A stretch of DNA of 64,000 nucleotides from Climacium dendroides (GCA_950106755.1 OX467087.1:8622047-8686046); one strand, 5' to 3'. Shown: positions 23,288 to 34,511, counted from the first letter of the stretch. Notes: a model not told the origin generated them from the sequence alone. A program made the numbers and translations.

Positions 23288-23558
23288 CTAGTGCTCTCTT
23301 GGACTCATCCAAGCCATCGGTCCACTCCAGTGCTCCCTTTGATTATCCAAGCCATCGGTTCACTTCAGTGCTTCCTTGAATTCATCCAAGCCACCGGTCC
23401 ATCCAGTGCTCCCTTAAATTATCCAAGCCACTGATTCCCCCCAGTGCTCCTTTAGACTCATCCAAGCCATCGGTCCATCCCAGTGCTCTCTTAGACTCAT
23501 CCAAGCCATCGGTCCATCCCAGTGCTCCCTTGGATTATCCAAGCCACTGACTTACTCC
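23288..23558 (+). repeat. Minisatellite, seven ~39-bp units
   Basis: Unit core is CAGTGCTCCCTTGGACTCAT then CCAAGCCATCGGTCCATCC. The seven copies vary by a few bases. Copies with GACTCATCC and copies with GATTATCC tend to alternate, which suggests growth by a two-unit step. Confidence 0.9.
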
Positions 23559-24289
23559 AATTGAAGTTGTTCCACTCCATTGCACACGTCTGCAATGAAG
23601 TCTTTACCTCTGTGCTTACACACTAACCATGCAGAGTATGGTTAGTACATTCATCCAACATCCATCCACATACCCTTCAAGGTACCTTATAATGTTACAG
23701 CTTGACGCAATGTTTATCTATATTGAGGTGCTTGCGACTTCAAGAAACTGGGCCTTGAACTGATGTACCAACCCATACCAATACACAGTTATAGGTTTAT
23801 GAAAATGACCTCATTCTTGTACAATAACACTAAATATTTATACAATGTAAAATGTCGAGAAATGAGTGAGGCAACTTAATTTCACTAATCAATGTACTAT
23901 TGTTCATTTTGAAATCATTCATAGCTTGGGTTACTATAATTGCACTAGTCTATTTTAAGTTTGCAAAATGACCATCAGTGGACCTATTTCAAAAAATATT
24001 AAATTTGAGTTGCATTTTTTTTCCTTTTTTATCACCAAAAATTTCATCTATCCATTTTGAATGATATTTCATCCAATTCATTACCTTCACCTTTCATCTC
24101 ACAAGAATTGAGGAAACAATATCCGATTGATTCACTCTAGCTAAACTAAAAACACCTAATCCTACATCCAAATCCAATTCCGTCACAATGTACCAAGGGT
24201 GAACATTTTCGTAGTAAGCATATATTTTGTCAACACATCACGACAAAATTGGATACATGGACAGGATTGGATGTTTTTGCCTTTATTAT
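23559..24289. other. AT-rich intergenic DNA
   Basis: No gene or delimited repeat. Confidence 0.5.
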
Positions 24290-24539
24290 GGCCATATTCA
24301 TTAAAATGAGACAAAGTGGACATTTTGAGACTTCAACCCTATTATTTGAGACCTTTATTTTAACAAATCAAAAAATCATGAAGATTTCAAACCTTGTAAA
24401 ATCAAAGGTTCGTGAATATATTGACATATTGAATTCTCAATTTACCAAATTCTTTCGATATCAAACACTTACTAGCATCTAAATGTAAAGTCAAAGATGA
24501 TATGAGACTACAGATTGTCTCATTCTAACAAATATGGCC
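24290..24539. mobile_element. Candidate MITE, 250 bp, GGCCATATT ends
   Basis: The left end GGCCATATTCATTAAAATGA and the inverted right end GGCCATATTTGTTAGAATGA match at 17 of 20 positions, and both continue GACAA. Target duplication is unclear. The 77-residue frame inside has no recognisable motif. It abuts the next MITE (24546) with only a few bases between. Confidence 0.55.
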
Positions 24540-24545
24540 TTACTA

Positions 24546-25032
24546 ACGTAGGTACACCCAAAACCGCCACTTTTTGCTGCTGAGCCTATTTTTCTACTAT
24601 CAAATTGATCAAATTTTCATATGTTCTTGTTGGCAAGTGAAAGGAGGTTCCAATGTTGGCATTTGGAGTTTGTATGCAAAAGTTACGAAGGAGCAAAGTT
24701 GGATTTTGAAAGCGTTTCTTCCACATAGGTACAGAACTGATTTTGGAGATGTACATATAAGGTAGACGTACCCAATACCAACCGCTGACCTAATACCACC
24801 CAAATGTAGGATCCTTGTTGATTTTTAAATGAGAATATATAACACTAGTAGATGTCTTAACATCACTTACTATGAAGTTAAGGCATATACTGCTTCATAA
24901 ATTCTCACTCTAAAATTGCTAAAGGCCCTAGATTTGAGTGGTATTAGGTTTGTGGTTGGTATTGAGTATGTCTACCTTAGTGTAGATGGTGGTTTCAAGT
25001 CAGTAGTGGCACATTTATGGGCGTCCCTACCT
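24546..25032 (-). mobile_element. TA-flanked MITE interrupted by a second MITE
   Basis: Inverted copy of the element at 30138-30415. Its right tip on the plus strand is CCCTACCTTA-like and its left tip ACGTAGGTACACCCA, and both are bounded by TA. It shares AAACCGCCACTTTTTGCTGC, TTGGCAAGTGAAAGGAGGTT and CGTTTCTTCCACATAGGT with the other copy. Without the 218-bp insertion at 24760 and its duplicated TA it is about 267 bp long, against 278 bp for the other copy. Confidence 0.8.
24760..24977. mobile_element. Nested TA-flanked MITE, 218 bp
   Basis: Inserted in the element above. Both ends read inward as AGGTAGACRTACYCAATACC and TA lies on each side (24758-24759 and 24978-24979). Its six outermost bases, AGGTAG, match those of the host MITE, so one transposase may have moved both. 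No coding capacity. Confidence 0.82.
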
Positions 25033-25034
25033 TA

Positions 25035-25661
25035 TGTTGTAACATAAAATTTGCGAAAAAAAAAGTCCACCCCAATTGGTGGAATGGGTCAATGTACAGG
25101 GAGTACCGGCATTTAGTTACGAGCTAGCTGGTTGATTTTGAGAATTTCCGAATGAGGTAGAAAAGTTTAGGAAGTAGTTCTGAATGAAAAAAGGAGATTT
25201 TCGGAAATGGACCAGTTAAGAAAAAAAATTCGGCTATTTTGCCGTCCATCCTAGGAATATGTAGGAAAATTACCAATTTATATGCCTTTTTTACGGCAAG
25301 TAACCGACCGGGTATATGCTTTTTTGTAAATTTTTTTACATGTATATAATACTGATTATACTCAATGTATTCTTGACACTTGGGACTTGGGATTTGGGAA
25401 CTTGGGATTTCCAAAATCCAAAGAAGAGAAATAGTAATTAGTAAAGTCTGCATAGTGCATAGTAAAGTAAGTAGGTAAGTGAGTTAATGATACTGACTGA
25501 TTTATGAATTCTGTGAAAGTGAAAACTGAAATATACTCGTTGTGCTTACCTATAAGTGTGTAAGGGTGTAACCTGTTTAGTGTGCTGTGATTGTCAATCA
25601 ATCATACACAAGGCCAATGCTTCTGAACTTCTCAAGGGTTTAGGGTTTAGTTTGTTTTCAA
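25035..25661. other. AT-rich intergenic DNA, GC rising rightward
   Basis: No gene. A GGGACTTGGGATTTGGGA-type simple repeat lies near 25380-25410. Confidence 0.45.
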
Positions 25662-25737
25662 ATTCTGGCCTTCGAACTTGGCGCGCTCACTCTCGTTGGA
25701 TTCTGGCCTTTGAACTTGGCGCCCTCACTCTCGCTGG
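25662..25737 (+). repeat. Two tandem 38-bp units
   Basis: ATTCTGGCCTTYGAACTTGG then CGCSCTCACTCTCGYTGG, twice head to tail with three base differences. It lies in the GC-rich leader upstream of the hAT transposase relic. Confidence 0.85.
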
Positions 25738-26042
25738 TTACCTGGCTCACTCGCTCATTGCCTCACTCACTCGCTGGTCTTCTCATAACTCTCGTTGCCT
25801 CAGTACTTCACTCGCTACTCATGCAATCAATAGTAACTCAATTGTATGAAACTCTGTGACTCACACTTGTCTCCTACAGTAGTGGATGAGTGGAGCAGCC
25901 TCTCGCCCGCTCCTCGCGCACTCGCAGACTCGATCGAGATTGGGGATCATGTAGTTTAGCAGTTGCATGAAATTCACCCTCGCTAGCTGCCTAGCTCGCT
26001 TACCCCGCTAACTTCACAAATGTCTACTCGTTTTTAGTGCAG

Positions 26043-26474
26043 GCCGCGCCACCGCAGGCATTGTGGAGTGCGGACTGTGGACTAACCAAATTTCGCTACA
26101 AAACTTCTCGTCAATTTCGTGATCGGTTTAGGGTTTCGGGAGCCATCGTGACTGTTGCGGTTTCGGGAGCCATAGTGATTGCTGCGGTTTCGGGAGCCAT
26201 CATGACTGTTGCGGTTTCGAGAGCCATCGTGACTGCTGCGGTTTCGGACGTGTTTTGCAAATCAGGTATGCTTGTCACCTTCTCCTTTGTCTTCGTGTAC
26301 TATGAATTTTGTGTATGTTGGTTGCATGTTTTTTGAGCCCTTACATTTCTGAAATTTGCTTCCTTGTTTTTGGGGTGGGATGATCACATGCTCAGCTATT
26401 ATCGTTTTCTGAGCTTCTTCTTCAGTTTCTCAAATTGTCTGGTACCTAGTTTTCCGCTGAGATGTGTATGACAG
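26043..26474 (+). other. Probable 5' exon and intron of the hAT gene relic
   Basis: An exon-like block from about 26043 (after TTTTTAGTGCAG) to 26265 ends TCAG/GTATGC. An intron of 209 bp would end ATGACAG at 26474, six bases before the transposase ATG. If spliced, the block's frame continues in phase into the transposase (...CKS-VSMAKRQ). The block encodes four 9-residue repeats, VSGAIVTVA-like. No in-frame ATG was found in the block itself, so the start would lie in an exon further left. Confidence 0.45.
26133..26240 (+). repeat. Four tandem 27-bp units
   Basis: Unit GTTTCGGGAGCCATCGTGAC then TGTTGCG, four times with few changes, in frame as 9-residue VSGAIVTVA-type repeats in the presumed 5' exon of the hAT relic. 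Confidence 0.9.
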
Positions 26475-26479
26475 TTTCC

Positions 26480-28759
26480 ATGGCAAAGCGGCAGAGGAAC
26501 ATCCATAACAGCTACTTTTCCAAATTGAAGGAAATGGACTCAGAGGAGTTTCCATCCTCCATCAAAAGCTCCAGATCGAGCGAAACTGCAGGTACAAATC
26601 TCACTCCCCCTTCCCAGGCCGAACTTGCGCAGGGTTTGTAGAAAGAAGGGTGGTCAAACCAGTTTCCTTGGCTGGAGTTCTCTGCCGAGGTGGGAAAACT
26701 ATTCTATAAAGTTTGTATGGAGAAAGGGGGCCGCTCGACATACGCCAAAGAAGGTTCAAAAAACTTCAAAGTGAGTGCTTTCATGGATCATGGAAGATCA
26801 AATGAGCAACGCTGCCTTGCCTGGGCATGCAATAGTGGTGGAAAAACGATGGAAAAAGCAATTCTCAATGGCCAGCGTGCTTGTGATGAGGCCCTGCATA
26901 CTCTTTTTCAAGCGGCCTACTTCACAAGGAAGCAGTCACTGCCTTTTGCAAAATTCCCTGCTTTGTGTAAATTGTTGTTGTCTGTCAAGGCTTCGATCAC
27001 TGCTAGCATGTACCAAGATGAAAAAGCTTGCAGTGATTTTATTTGGTGCCTCTCCGTTGTAATCCAGAAGTAGATTCTTTGTAGGGTTCGAAATTCACGT
27101 TTCTTTGGCATTATGATTGACAAGTCGACAGATATTAGTGCCACGGGCCATCTTGTCATGTTCGCAACCATTGTAGAAGAAGGTTTGCCTCTTATTGTTT
27201 TCCTAGGACTATTGCAGTTGCAAGGTAGAAAAAAGGACACTGCCACCATTTTTGATTGTGTCATCTCTCAGTTGCGGCTATAGGGTCTTGATCTTAGTAA
27301 GTTTGTGGCCTTCGGCAGCGATGGAGCAAGCACGATGGTGGGCTCCCAAGGCGGTGTTGCAACAAGGATAAAAAACGAAGTGAACCCGTTCCTTTTGTCT
27401 TGTCATTGCGTGGCTCACCGAACTAACCTTGCAGCCCTAGATGCTTCCAAGGCACCGGATTGTAAGGATTTGTCTAATGAAATCGATTCGTTGTTGAATT
27501 CAATTTCTTCCTTTTTTAATAAGTCCAGTAAAAGGAAGCAAGCTCTCACGGCCTTGCAAGAGCAGTTGTTTGATTCTAAAAAAACAATGAAACGGTATCA
27601 TAAGATCCGTTGGTTGAATCGTTGGCAGTTAGTCACAGCTTTGTGTGATTCACTTGAATCGGTACTTGCCTTTTTCAATCAAGTAGACAGTAAGGATGCA
27701 AGTCAAGCAACTGCTGTATTAGATAAACTAGGGCAATTCAAGTTTGTTTACATCTTGTTTTTTTTGGCTGACATTCTTCACTCTCTAGCTATACTGTCTA
27801 GGATTTTCCAACTGAAGTTTGTTGATGTCACAACAATAGGTAGTATTGTTCGCACTAAGATTGCTCAAATTCGCATGATGTTCATTGTGGACTCGTGTGA
27901 TTTGAATGCTGATGTGTTCAACAAGTGCACTGGTTATCATGTTTTGCTTGACTATGGTCCACATGGCGGTTACCTGCGAAGACTGCAGTCTCAGCTAAAA
28001 GGTAATATGTTTCATGATTTTCAATTTCAGCGATCCAGGTTGGGTTCTGACCTTGAGGAGGCATTAGCATTTCAGAAAAACTTTGCTGAGGCAGTTTGTT
28101 CTGGCCTAGATGCGCATTTTAGGGATAATGATGTGATTTCTTGTTTCAAAATCCTAAACCCTACTAACATGCCATCAAAGCAAGTGGGCTTGCAAAATTG
28201 GTGCATTTCTGAATTGGAGACTCTGCTGTAGCATTATGGAGTAGACCGGTCGCACTTAGGTTTTTCTCTCCCTCCTCTTGTAGATCAAGCAGCTTGTAAG
28301 CGCGAATTCCTTGCCTTCAAACTCCAATGCACCACGGAATGGGAAGAAAAAAATTTCCAGGATTTGTGGGGCATGATTACTTGGAATCACGCTTTACAAA
28401 CCTGGTATCCCAACCTTCTTGTTCTTGCTGAATTAGCTCATGTGCAATGTGTTTCCACAGCAACTTGTGAGTGTGCTTTCAGTGTGCAAAATTTGATCAA
28501 AACTAGAGTTAGAAATAGATTGGGCAGCAAGAACTTAGAAGCAATGCTGCGAATTGCACTAGAAGGCCCTGAGGAGGAGGTAGACTATATTATTAGTGAT
28601 GCCATTCCTATTTGGAAGAATGACACAAAGTATCGGTTTTTGTTTACTAACCCATCTTCTTACTTGAATTCTCCAAGTGGACCTAGTGTGAGTGATGCAT
28701 CTTGTCCGTTCGGTGCTCTTGCTCTTGATATTGATAGCAGTGGTACGCAGCTTTCTTGA
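26480..28759 (+). pseudogene. hAT transposase with four in-frame amber codons
   Basis: One reading frame of 760 codons starting MAKRQRNIHNSYFSKLK and ending TGA, with no frameshift but TAG at 26639, 27071, 27281 and 28229. Domains: a degenerate TTF/BED-like zinc finger about 26680-26810 (FPWLEF, then LFYKVC where a CxxC pair is expected, then FMDHGRSNEQ); the catalytic core with IMIDKSTDIS (first Asp), FGSDGASTMVG (second Asp), CHCVAHR (Cys/His insertion motif) and KIRWLNRW; and the C-terminal dimerisation region LAHVQCVSTATCECAFSVQN with the last acidic residue. It most resembles the ZNF862/KIAA1586-type hAT group. Terminal inverted repeats were not found. Probably dead, since the stops fall before and within the catalytic core. 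Confidence 0.85.
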
Positions 28760-28788
28760 CTTGCAGAACTAACCATACTAACAAGCCT

Positions 28789-28831
28789 CCGGAAAATACT
28801 TGGACCCTTTTTGGATCCTTGTATTTTCTGA
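28789..28831 (+). terminator. Hairpin just after the hAT frame
   Basis: CCGGAAAATACTTGGACC and the following GGATCCTTGTATTTTCTG form an imperfect stem of about 17 pairs around a short T-rich loop, 30 bases after the stop. It could be a 3' RNA structure or part of the element's subterminal region. The terminator label is only a best guess. Confidence 0.35.
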
Positions 28832-29103
28832 AGGCTACATCCTTGGCCCTAAGATGGTAGGGGCTTTGCCAAGTTCAACTCCTGCCAAGGATACTTTAAC
28901 TATAAAAAAATAAGAAGTGAAAGCCAAATACACTTTAAAACCAAAAAAATGTTGAGTGAATTAAAATCCACCACCCAAATGCAAAACCGGCCGCATTTTT
29001 GACATTTAGGAAAATGGCAAACTGAAAAAAAAAAGTTGTCAGCTAATTGCCTAAATCCTTTAGGAAATGGGAGATGAAAATTGATAAAATTTACATCCTT
29101 TAA

Positions 29104-29334
29104 CCCCTAAACGCCCAATGCAAATTCCGAAGCAAGCCAAAAATTGCCTCTTCAAAGTAGCTGTGCCAATTGAAAAGTAAGATTGGAGAGATGTGACCGT
29201 TGAGATTGCAAGAGAGTTAGGGAAGGCATCTTTTAACAAAATTGTGGAAGTTTCCACTGCACGGATGAGGAGAATATAATGGTCAAACGCCTCATTTGAA
29301 GCGCCCCAAATAGCGCCCCTTGGGCGCTTACGGG
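29104..29334. mobile_element. TTAA-flanked MITE, 231 bp
   Basis: TTAA at 29100-29103 and 29335-29338. Tips CCCCTAAACGCCCAATGC and, inverted, CCCGTAAGCGCCCAAGGG, agree at most positions. No coding capacity. It lies 345 bp downstream of the hAT relic. Confidence 0.75.
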
Positions 29335-29448
29335 TTAAGGTTCACTTCCGCATAAAATTTGAAAAATCCGAGTCAGCTTGGAGAAGCTTGGAAATTGTCC
29401 GTTTTCTGTACAGAACTCCCCGGACTGTGTCGCCAGGCCCCCAAAGAG

Positions 29449-29493
29449 CACGTGGCGACTGTTTGCCCCTCCCACGTGTGACCTGTCCACGTG
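29449..29493. promoter_or_regulatory. Cluster of three G-boxes (CACGTG)
   Basis: CACGTG at 29449-29454, 29473-29478 and 29488-29493, in a GC-rich pocket. G-boxes are bound by bHLH and bZIP factors in plants. No gene start was found nearby on either strand, so this may be a leftover promoter or belong to an unrecognised transcript. Confidence 0.55.
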
Positions 29494-29499
29494 TGAGGC

Positions 29500-30135
29500 T
29501 TTGTCTGCCAGTCTTCTCTGCGAAGCACAAGTCAACCTACGCTTAGAAATCAAATTCCAAATCCAATTCTAAATCCAATTACAGTGTCGGTATTTGAAAC
29601 CATTGAACTTCAGTTACCTCTTTAATTGCACTGCTTGGCATGCACGGCATTGAGTGCGGTTCTTCACGCCTTCCAAGTCTGGAGTGCTTTCCTGGAAAAC
29701 GCTGCAATTTTTTTTTTACTTGCCATCCATGATCATCACATTGCTAAGCGGTTGGATATTATACCTCCCCGTAGCTGGAGGTACAATTCCATGGGGGAGA
29801 ATTCAGTTATAATGTGAGTTAATTGGATTGGTTGAAGGCCGAGGTAACTCTTGCAAGTAGCGGTGGCCTGCAAGACAGGTTTGCTGAGTTGGCCCTCGCC
29901 ATCATCCCCGGGCACTCCCGTCACAACTCAAAAGTCAACAAAGGGTGTATGGGGGCCTTCTTTGTCTTGCAGTACGGTAATATGTTGAGTGGGTAATTTG
30001 GAACGCTAGGGGGCTCCTCATTTCGGGGAAAGCAAAAGGGCCTCCCCCCAGCAAACGTTAACAATGTGATGATGATGGAATTTGGAAATTTGGACTTCAA
30101 AGTCCCCAGATTCGCAACTTCTCTTTTTGTAGGAG
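29500..30135. other. Unassigned spacer
   Basis: Mixed GC. Short frames on both strands have no motif. A CAAATTCCAAATCCAATTCT simple repeat lies near 29550-29580. Confidence 0.4.
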
Positions 30136-30137
30136 TA

Positions 30138-30415
30138 AGGTAGGTACATCCAAGTGTGCCACTGACCTTCAACTGCCATCTATGCTTTTCATATACATTT
30201 CCAAAATCAGTTATGTAACCTATGTGGAAGAAACGCTTTCAGAACCCAACTTTGTTCCTTAATCATTTTTTACATATAGTATCCAAATGCCATGTTCTTT
30301 GGTGCGTTGGAACCTCCTTTCACTTGCCAACAAGAACATATGAAAATTTGACTAGGCTAATGATAGAAAAATAGGCTCAGCAGCAAAAAGTGGCGGTTTT
30401 TGGATGTACCTACCT
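30138..30415 (+). mobile_element. TA-flanked Stowaway/mariner-like MITE, 278 bp
   Basis: Perfect 15-bp terminal inverted repeat AGGTAGGTACATCCA, bounded on both sides by TA (30136-30137 and 30416-30417). Its inverted sister is at 24546-25032. No coding capacity. TA target duplication points to a Tc1/mariner-type transposase. Confidence 0.88.
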
Positions 30416-30417
30416 TA

Positions 30418-30809
30418 GTGAATAACACTACAGGAGTAGTAAAGAACGTTGTACACTGAGTAACCACAAAATAGAGGTAATTTTTTACATTCATCCTTAG
30501 CTCGGGGAAGACAGACCAAGGAGAGGTAGACTTCAAATGACCACATAAACGTCATGCATGTGTACTACGATGTGCAATCATTCTTTCAAAATGTCTAACC
30601 CTCAAAAAGACAATCTTGTTTGTAGTTGGGTAGTTTGTAAAGAATCTTGCATGAAGTTTTAGGATGTGGGCATCAACAATTAGAATAGGTTTGCAACTAA
30701 GTGAATGAGAGTGGTTAGACTAAGATAGTTGACCGATTTCCAACCACTTCATCAATCATATATATTTAGAGCACAAGGTTTTTGAGTGTGGAATTGGATA
30801 GAGTGTGGT
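30418..30809. other. AT-rich spacer
   Basis: Nothing recognised. Confidence 0.45.
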
Positions 30810-31150
30810 TACTTCAAAATTTGGAATTTTTATATGGAGTTTCAAAAATGGATGCTAATCATCTTGATCTACATGCAAAGCTTTGGTTTACATCATTTTG
30901 ATAAATATTGAAAAAATTAGAAGTATTTTTTCAATTTCAATGTTGAATTAAGTAACAAAAAATATATTCTAAAACAATTTAATTTTGTTGGATTGTATAG
31001 ATTGATACCTACTTAGAAACATCTAAACCATTCAACTTCAAATAATGAGGTGATAGTAATGGAAAATTTTATTTTGCAAGCAATGAAGGTAAAAAAAAAT
31101 ATAAAATCATCTTTTACACTCAATTTTGAAAATCTTCAAGTAAAAACAAA
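30810..31150 (+). repeat. Left arm of a large diverged inverted repeat
   Basis: Aligns with the reverse complement of 32700-33040: CATTTTGATAAATATTG, AACAAAAAATATATTC, ATACCTA, CAAATAATGAGGT and CTCAATTTTGAAAAT occur in the same order. The arms are about 1.55 kb apart. No coding frame. Confidence 0.65.
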
Positions 31151-32097
31151 ATAAAGTGTATAAATTGTTTACAAAAACATTATCTTACTACTAAGATAAA
31201 TAATTATCAATTTTCTTAAAAGTGTATTAGCAATTTAATATTTCATTTCATTTAGTACCATTTTTGTATTTTTGTATTTTTTTAAAGATGGATAGGATTT
31301 GTTTTTGGTTACCTTTTTTACATCAACTTTCAACCCATTTCCAAACATATTGACTAAAATGTACAAGTAATAGGATATAGATGTACAAGCACATTGAACT
31401 TGCAATTAGTAGGAATATTCACACTAAAATTTTGAGACAATGTACTTGAGTAAGTTAGCTACTTAATTAAAGAATCCTATGGCTGTTAAAATATAAATAT
31501 AGATGAAAACTTTAACCTTGCTTTCATAATAGGTACTTTGAAGTAGATTTGGGCTTTTAATCATGAAAGAACTTTTATTAGGAGTTAAGAAATTAAGAGT
31601 ATGTATTGGTGTACAATTTGACATATATAATACTTGACAAACATATGTTTGATTTTTTCACATAAATACATATAGGCTTTTCAATTTTTTTCTAAAAACT
31701 TAAGATAATTCACTAGTTATATTAAAAACTAGAGGGGTTTTCCTAATTCATTGTTCTATATCTAATATTCTTCACAACCATTTAGTATGAATCCCAATTT
31801 GCCATGTTTTCACCACTTTACAAGGGCTTATATCTAGCAACTCTGCCATATGAACCATGTTCAATAATGTAGGGGTATCTTGAGAATTGCAATGACAATC
31901 TTACATAGTCAAAGGCAAATATATATTATAGTCTTCCAATAGTGTGATGGAGGATCCTCCTTATATTTTCTTCAATGGGAAAAATAATATTTTCTATCCA
32001 TATAGACTAGTGGATTTCCAAATACAATTCTCTTTGGTTCTTCACAAGTCAATTATGAAGTGTTTCCAATTTGTATCAAGTTTTGTGAAAAAGTAGT
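31151..32097. other. AT-rich DNA between the inverted arms
   Basis: No gene or delimited element. Confidence 0.45.
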
Positions 32098-32343
32098 TCA
32101 ACCCCTAAAGGACAAAGGGTGTTTTAAGCCCAAAACTACTTCACAATACTTAAATTTAAAGCAAGGCTAAAATCTTCATTTACATTTAATCATTAACAAA
32201 TCCAACCAAAGGATCCTTTAGTTAACCTCTAAAAGACGATCTTGTTTAGAGGCCTAAAACTACTTCAAAATATTCATTCTCAAAGCAATGTCAAAGTTTT
32301 CATCAATATTTATTTTTTAACCAAACCAACTACACAATTTTTT
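32098..32343 (+). repeat. Two diverged tandem ~123-bp units
   Basis: Copies start near 32098 (TCAACCCCTAAAGGACAAAG) and 32221 (GTTAACCTCTAAAAGACGAT). Both then carry CCYAAAACTACTTCAMAATA and AAAGCAA before a TTTTCATC-like box. Both starts resemble the tip of the TTAA family, so this may be a duplicated element end. Confidence 0.65.
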
Positions 32344-32699
32344 GCTTAACTTGTTCAAGTATATTTTAGAGTGAATGTCCCGACTAATTGTAAGTTCAAT
32401 GTGCCTAAACTTCAAAATGTAGGTTTTTCTAGTCCTTCTAAAAGGTGAATTTTTGTTTATCAACATTTTAAAGAAAAAATACACATGTCCAATAACTTGT
32501 GCATTTAAGTGAGTAATCTGAAAATGGTTTGAAAATATATATTAAAAAATTTAACCAAAAAACTTTCATGTTCATTCTTTTAAAATTGTAAAGTGGAAGG
32601 TGTTACTAAATGAAAGATATAACTAATATACTAATAATTTTTAGAAGAATCTGAGAATTGTTAATTTTAATGGTGAGAATGTTTAGTAAGAAATTAATA

Positions 32700-33096
32700 T
32701 CCTTTATATTTATATTTATTTGAAAATTTTCAAAATTGAGAGCACAAGACGAATTTGTATGTTTTTCTAGCTTCATTACCTCAAAACAAAACTTCTCATA
32801 ACTTTTACCTCATTATTTGGAATTCAATGATTAAATTTTTGAATAGGTATTAATTTACAAAATTTCAAAAAAATAATTAATATTTTTTTGGAATATATTT
32901 TTTGTTGTCTCTTTTGACATTGAAGTAAAAAACCCTCCTAACTTTTCCAATATTTATCAAAATGACATGAAACAAAGCTTCACATGTAGATTATGATGAG
33001 AAGCATCACCTTAAAAATTTCATCCAATTTATGAAGTCAATGTGGCTTTCTTAAGTTTTCAAAAAGCCCAAAGTGGGATTCTTGGTCTCCTAGGGG
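32700..33096 (-). repeat. Right arm of the inverted repeat, ending in a TTAA-family tip
   Basis: Reverse complement of 30810-31150. Its right edge, GGTCTCCTAGGGG then CTAA at about 33097, resembles the CCCCTAAAGGACC tip of the TTAA family. Together with the tips at 32098/32221 it may be the remains of an element of about 0.9 kb. Confidence 0.5.
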
Positions 33097-33348
33097 CTAA
33101 CTTGTTAGAATACACCCTCCTAAAATTTCAGAATAAGAAACTTTACCAAATGCAAAATCAAGTTGCTTGAATTTCAAAATAAATAAATTCAACTTATTCC
33201 AAATGGTTAGATTTCATCTTTCAAATTTTTTACACAAAAATTTGTAGATCCTACAATTTGTTGCTCTAAATAATATGTTGAAGAAATAAATTGGGAATAC
33301 CTATAAAAAATTTTAAACAAAAAATGTTGGCAACACCAAAAAAATTAA

Positions 33349-33940
33349 CCCCCAAAGAATTGAATGACTATTGAACATATGCAGATAATCTTGGATAGGT
33401 GCCCATTTTTTGTTATTTTTTAATAGATGTTCTTCAAATTTTGACCAAGGAGTGAGTTTGTAACCCTTAGTGGGAACATAATTTTTTTTTTATTGGGAGC
33501 CCAGATTAGAAGTTGTATTGCCTTAAACATTTAGGATAACCTGGGTAGCTTTTGAGTAGCATGTGCAAAACTCCTATAATTTTGAAATTTGGCAAGCATG
33601 TCACTTATATGATACAAAATACAAATGTAAAAAAGAAAACATGTGGAGTGCAAAAATCTCATTGTAGAAGTTAAAGTCTCCTAGCCTTACTGGACAAGAT
33701 TTAAAAAACACCTATTTTTTTTTAACCACAAATGCTATAATCTTTCAATTTGCACGAGAATTTGCATGGTCAAAATTTATGAATTTTTTTTCACACATTC
33801 CCACAACAATCTAGTCCAAATTTGTATGGTTGAATTTTTAAAAAAATAAGCTTTTTTTTTATTAATTTTTAATTTCATTGCCCTAAAAAGTGGTAGTTTT
33901 TCACAATTTGTGCCCCAAATGTCCTGTGGTCCTTTACGGG
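33349..33940. mobile_element. Probable TTAA-flanked element, 592 bp
   Basis: TTAA at 33345-33348 and 33941-33944. Tips CCCCCAAAGAA and, inverted, CCCGTAAAGGA agree at 8 of 11 positions. The interior is AT-rich without a supported gene. The weaker tips make this less sure than its relatives. Confidence 0.5.
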
Positions 33941-34230
33941 TTAAGAAATATATAAGTGTCGTTGTAAAAAGTGTAGGAAATGAATAGTGTTTAATTGCAT
34001 TCTTTACGAGTTTCTTTGCAAGCATTATGCTCATTGGCAGTAGAATATGTGTTCATAAATTCTTGAGTGTTGGAGAGGACCTTACTTTGTGATCAGAATA
34101 ATCACTTTTCCAGCACTTTTTTCAGCCAGAAGAAATGGATGTTAGGAATGGGCATCAGTCCCCTGAATGATGTTTGTTTTTTATTATGCCAGGGGAAGTT
34201 TGTACAAAATGTTTGCATTTGATGGTAGTA

Positions 34231-34509
34231 AGGTAGGGTGCTCTAAAAGCAACCGTGCTCTAAAAGTGACCACTAACACAAAGATATATTTTGCTTTCTT
34301 CAATGTATTAATCGTGTACATTTTAGGAGTTGGGTGTTTGCATTTCAACTTCAAAAATCTATAAACTAACTTCACAAAGTTTTAAAAAGTATGAAACAAC
34401 TTGAATTAAATGTCAATACTAATTTTTTTCCTAAAAATTGTTTCAAGGAGTTTCGCTTCCCTACAAATGCAATAAACTCTTATAAGGTTGCTTTAAGAGT
34501 AGACTACCT
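34231..34509. mobile_element. TA-flanked MITE, 279 bp, AGGTAG tips
   Basis: The left end AGGTAGGGTGCTCTAAAAGC and the inverted right end AGGTAGTCTACTCTTAAAGC agree at 16 of 20 positions, both then reading AACC. TA lies on each side (34229-34230 and 34510-34511). The 65-residue frame inside is not gene-like. Confidence 0.78.
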
Positions 34510-34511
34510 TA

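Noticed and set aside
23288..23558. CRISPR-like array of seven units
   Set aside because: Units are contiguous without spacers, in a plant nuclear context; it is a minisatellite.
26591..26632. Short intron that might remove the first hAT stop
   Set aside because: Only 42 nt between GT and AG, too short for a plant intron, and the stop lies after it, so it is not removed.
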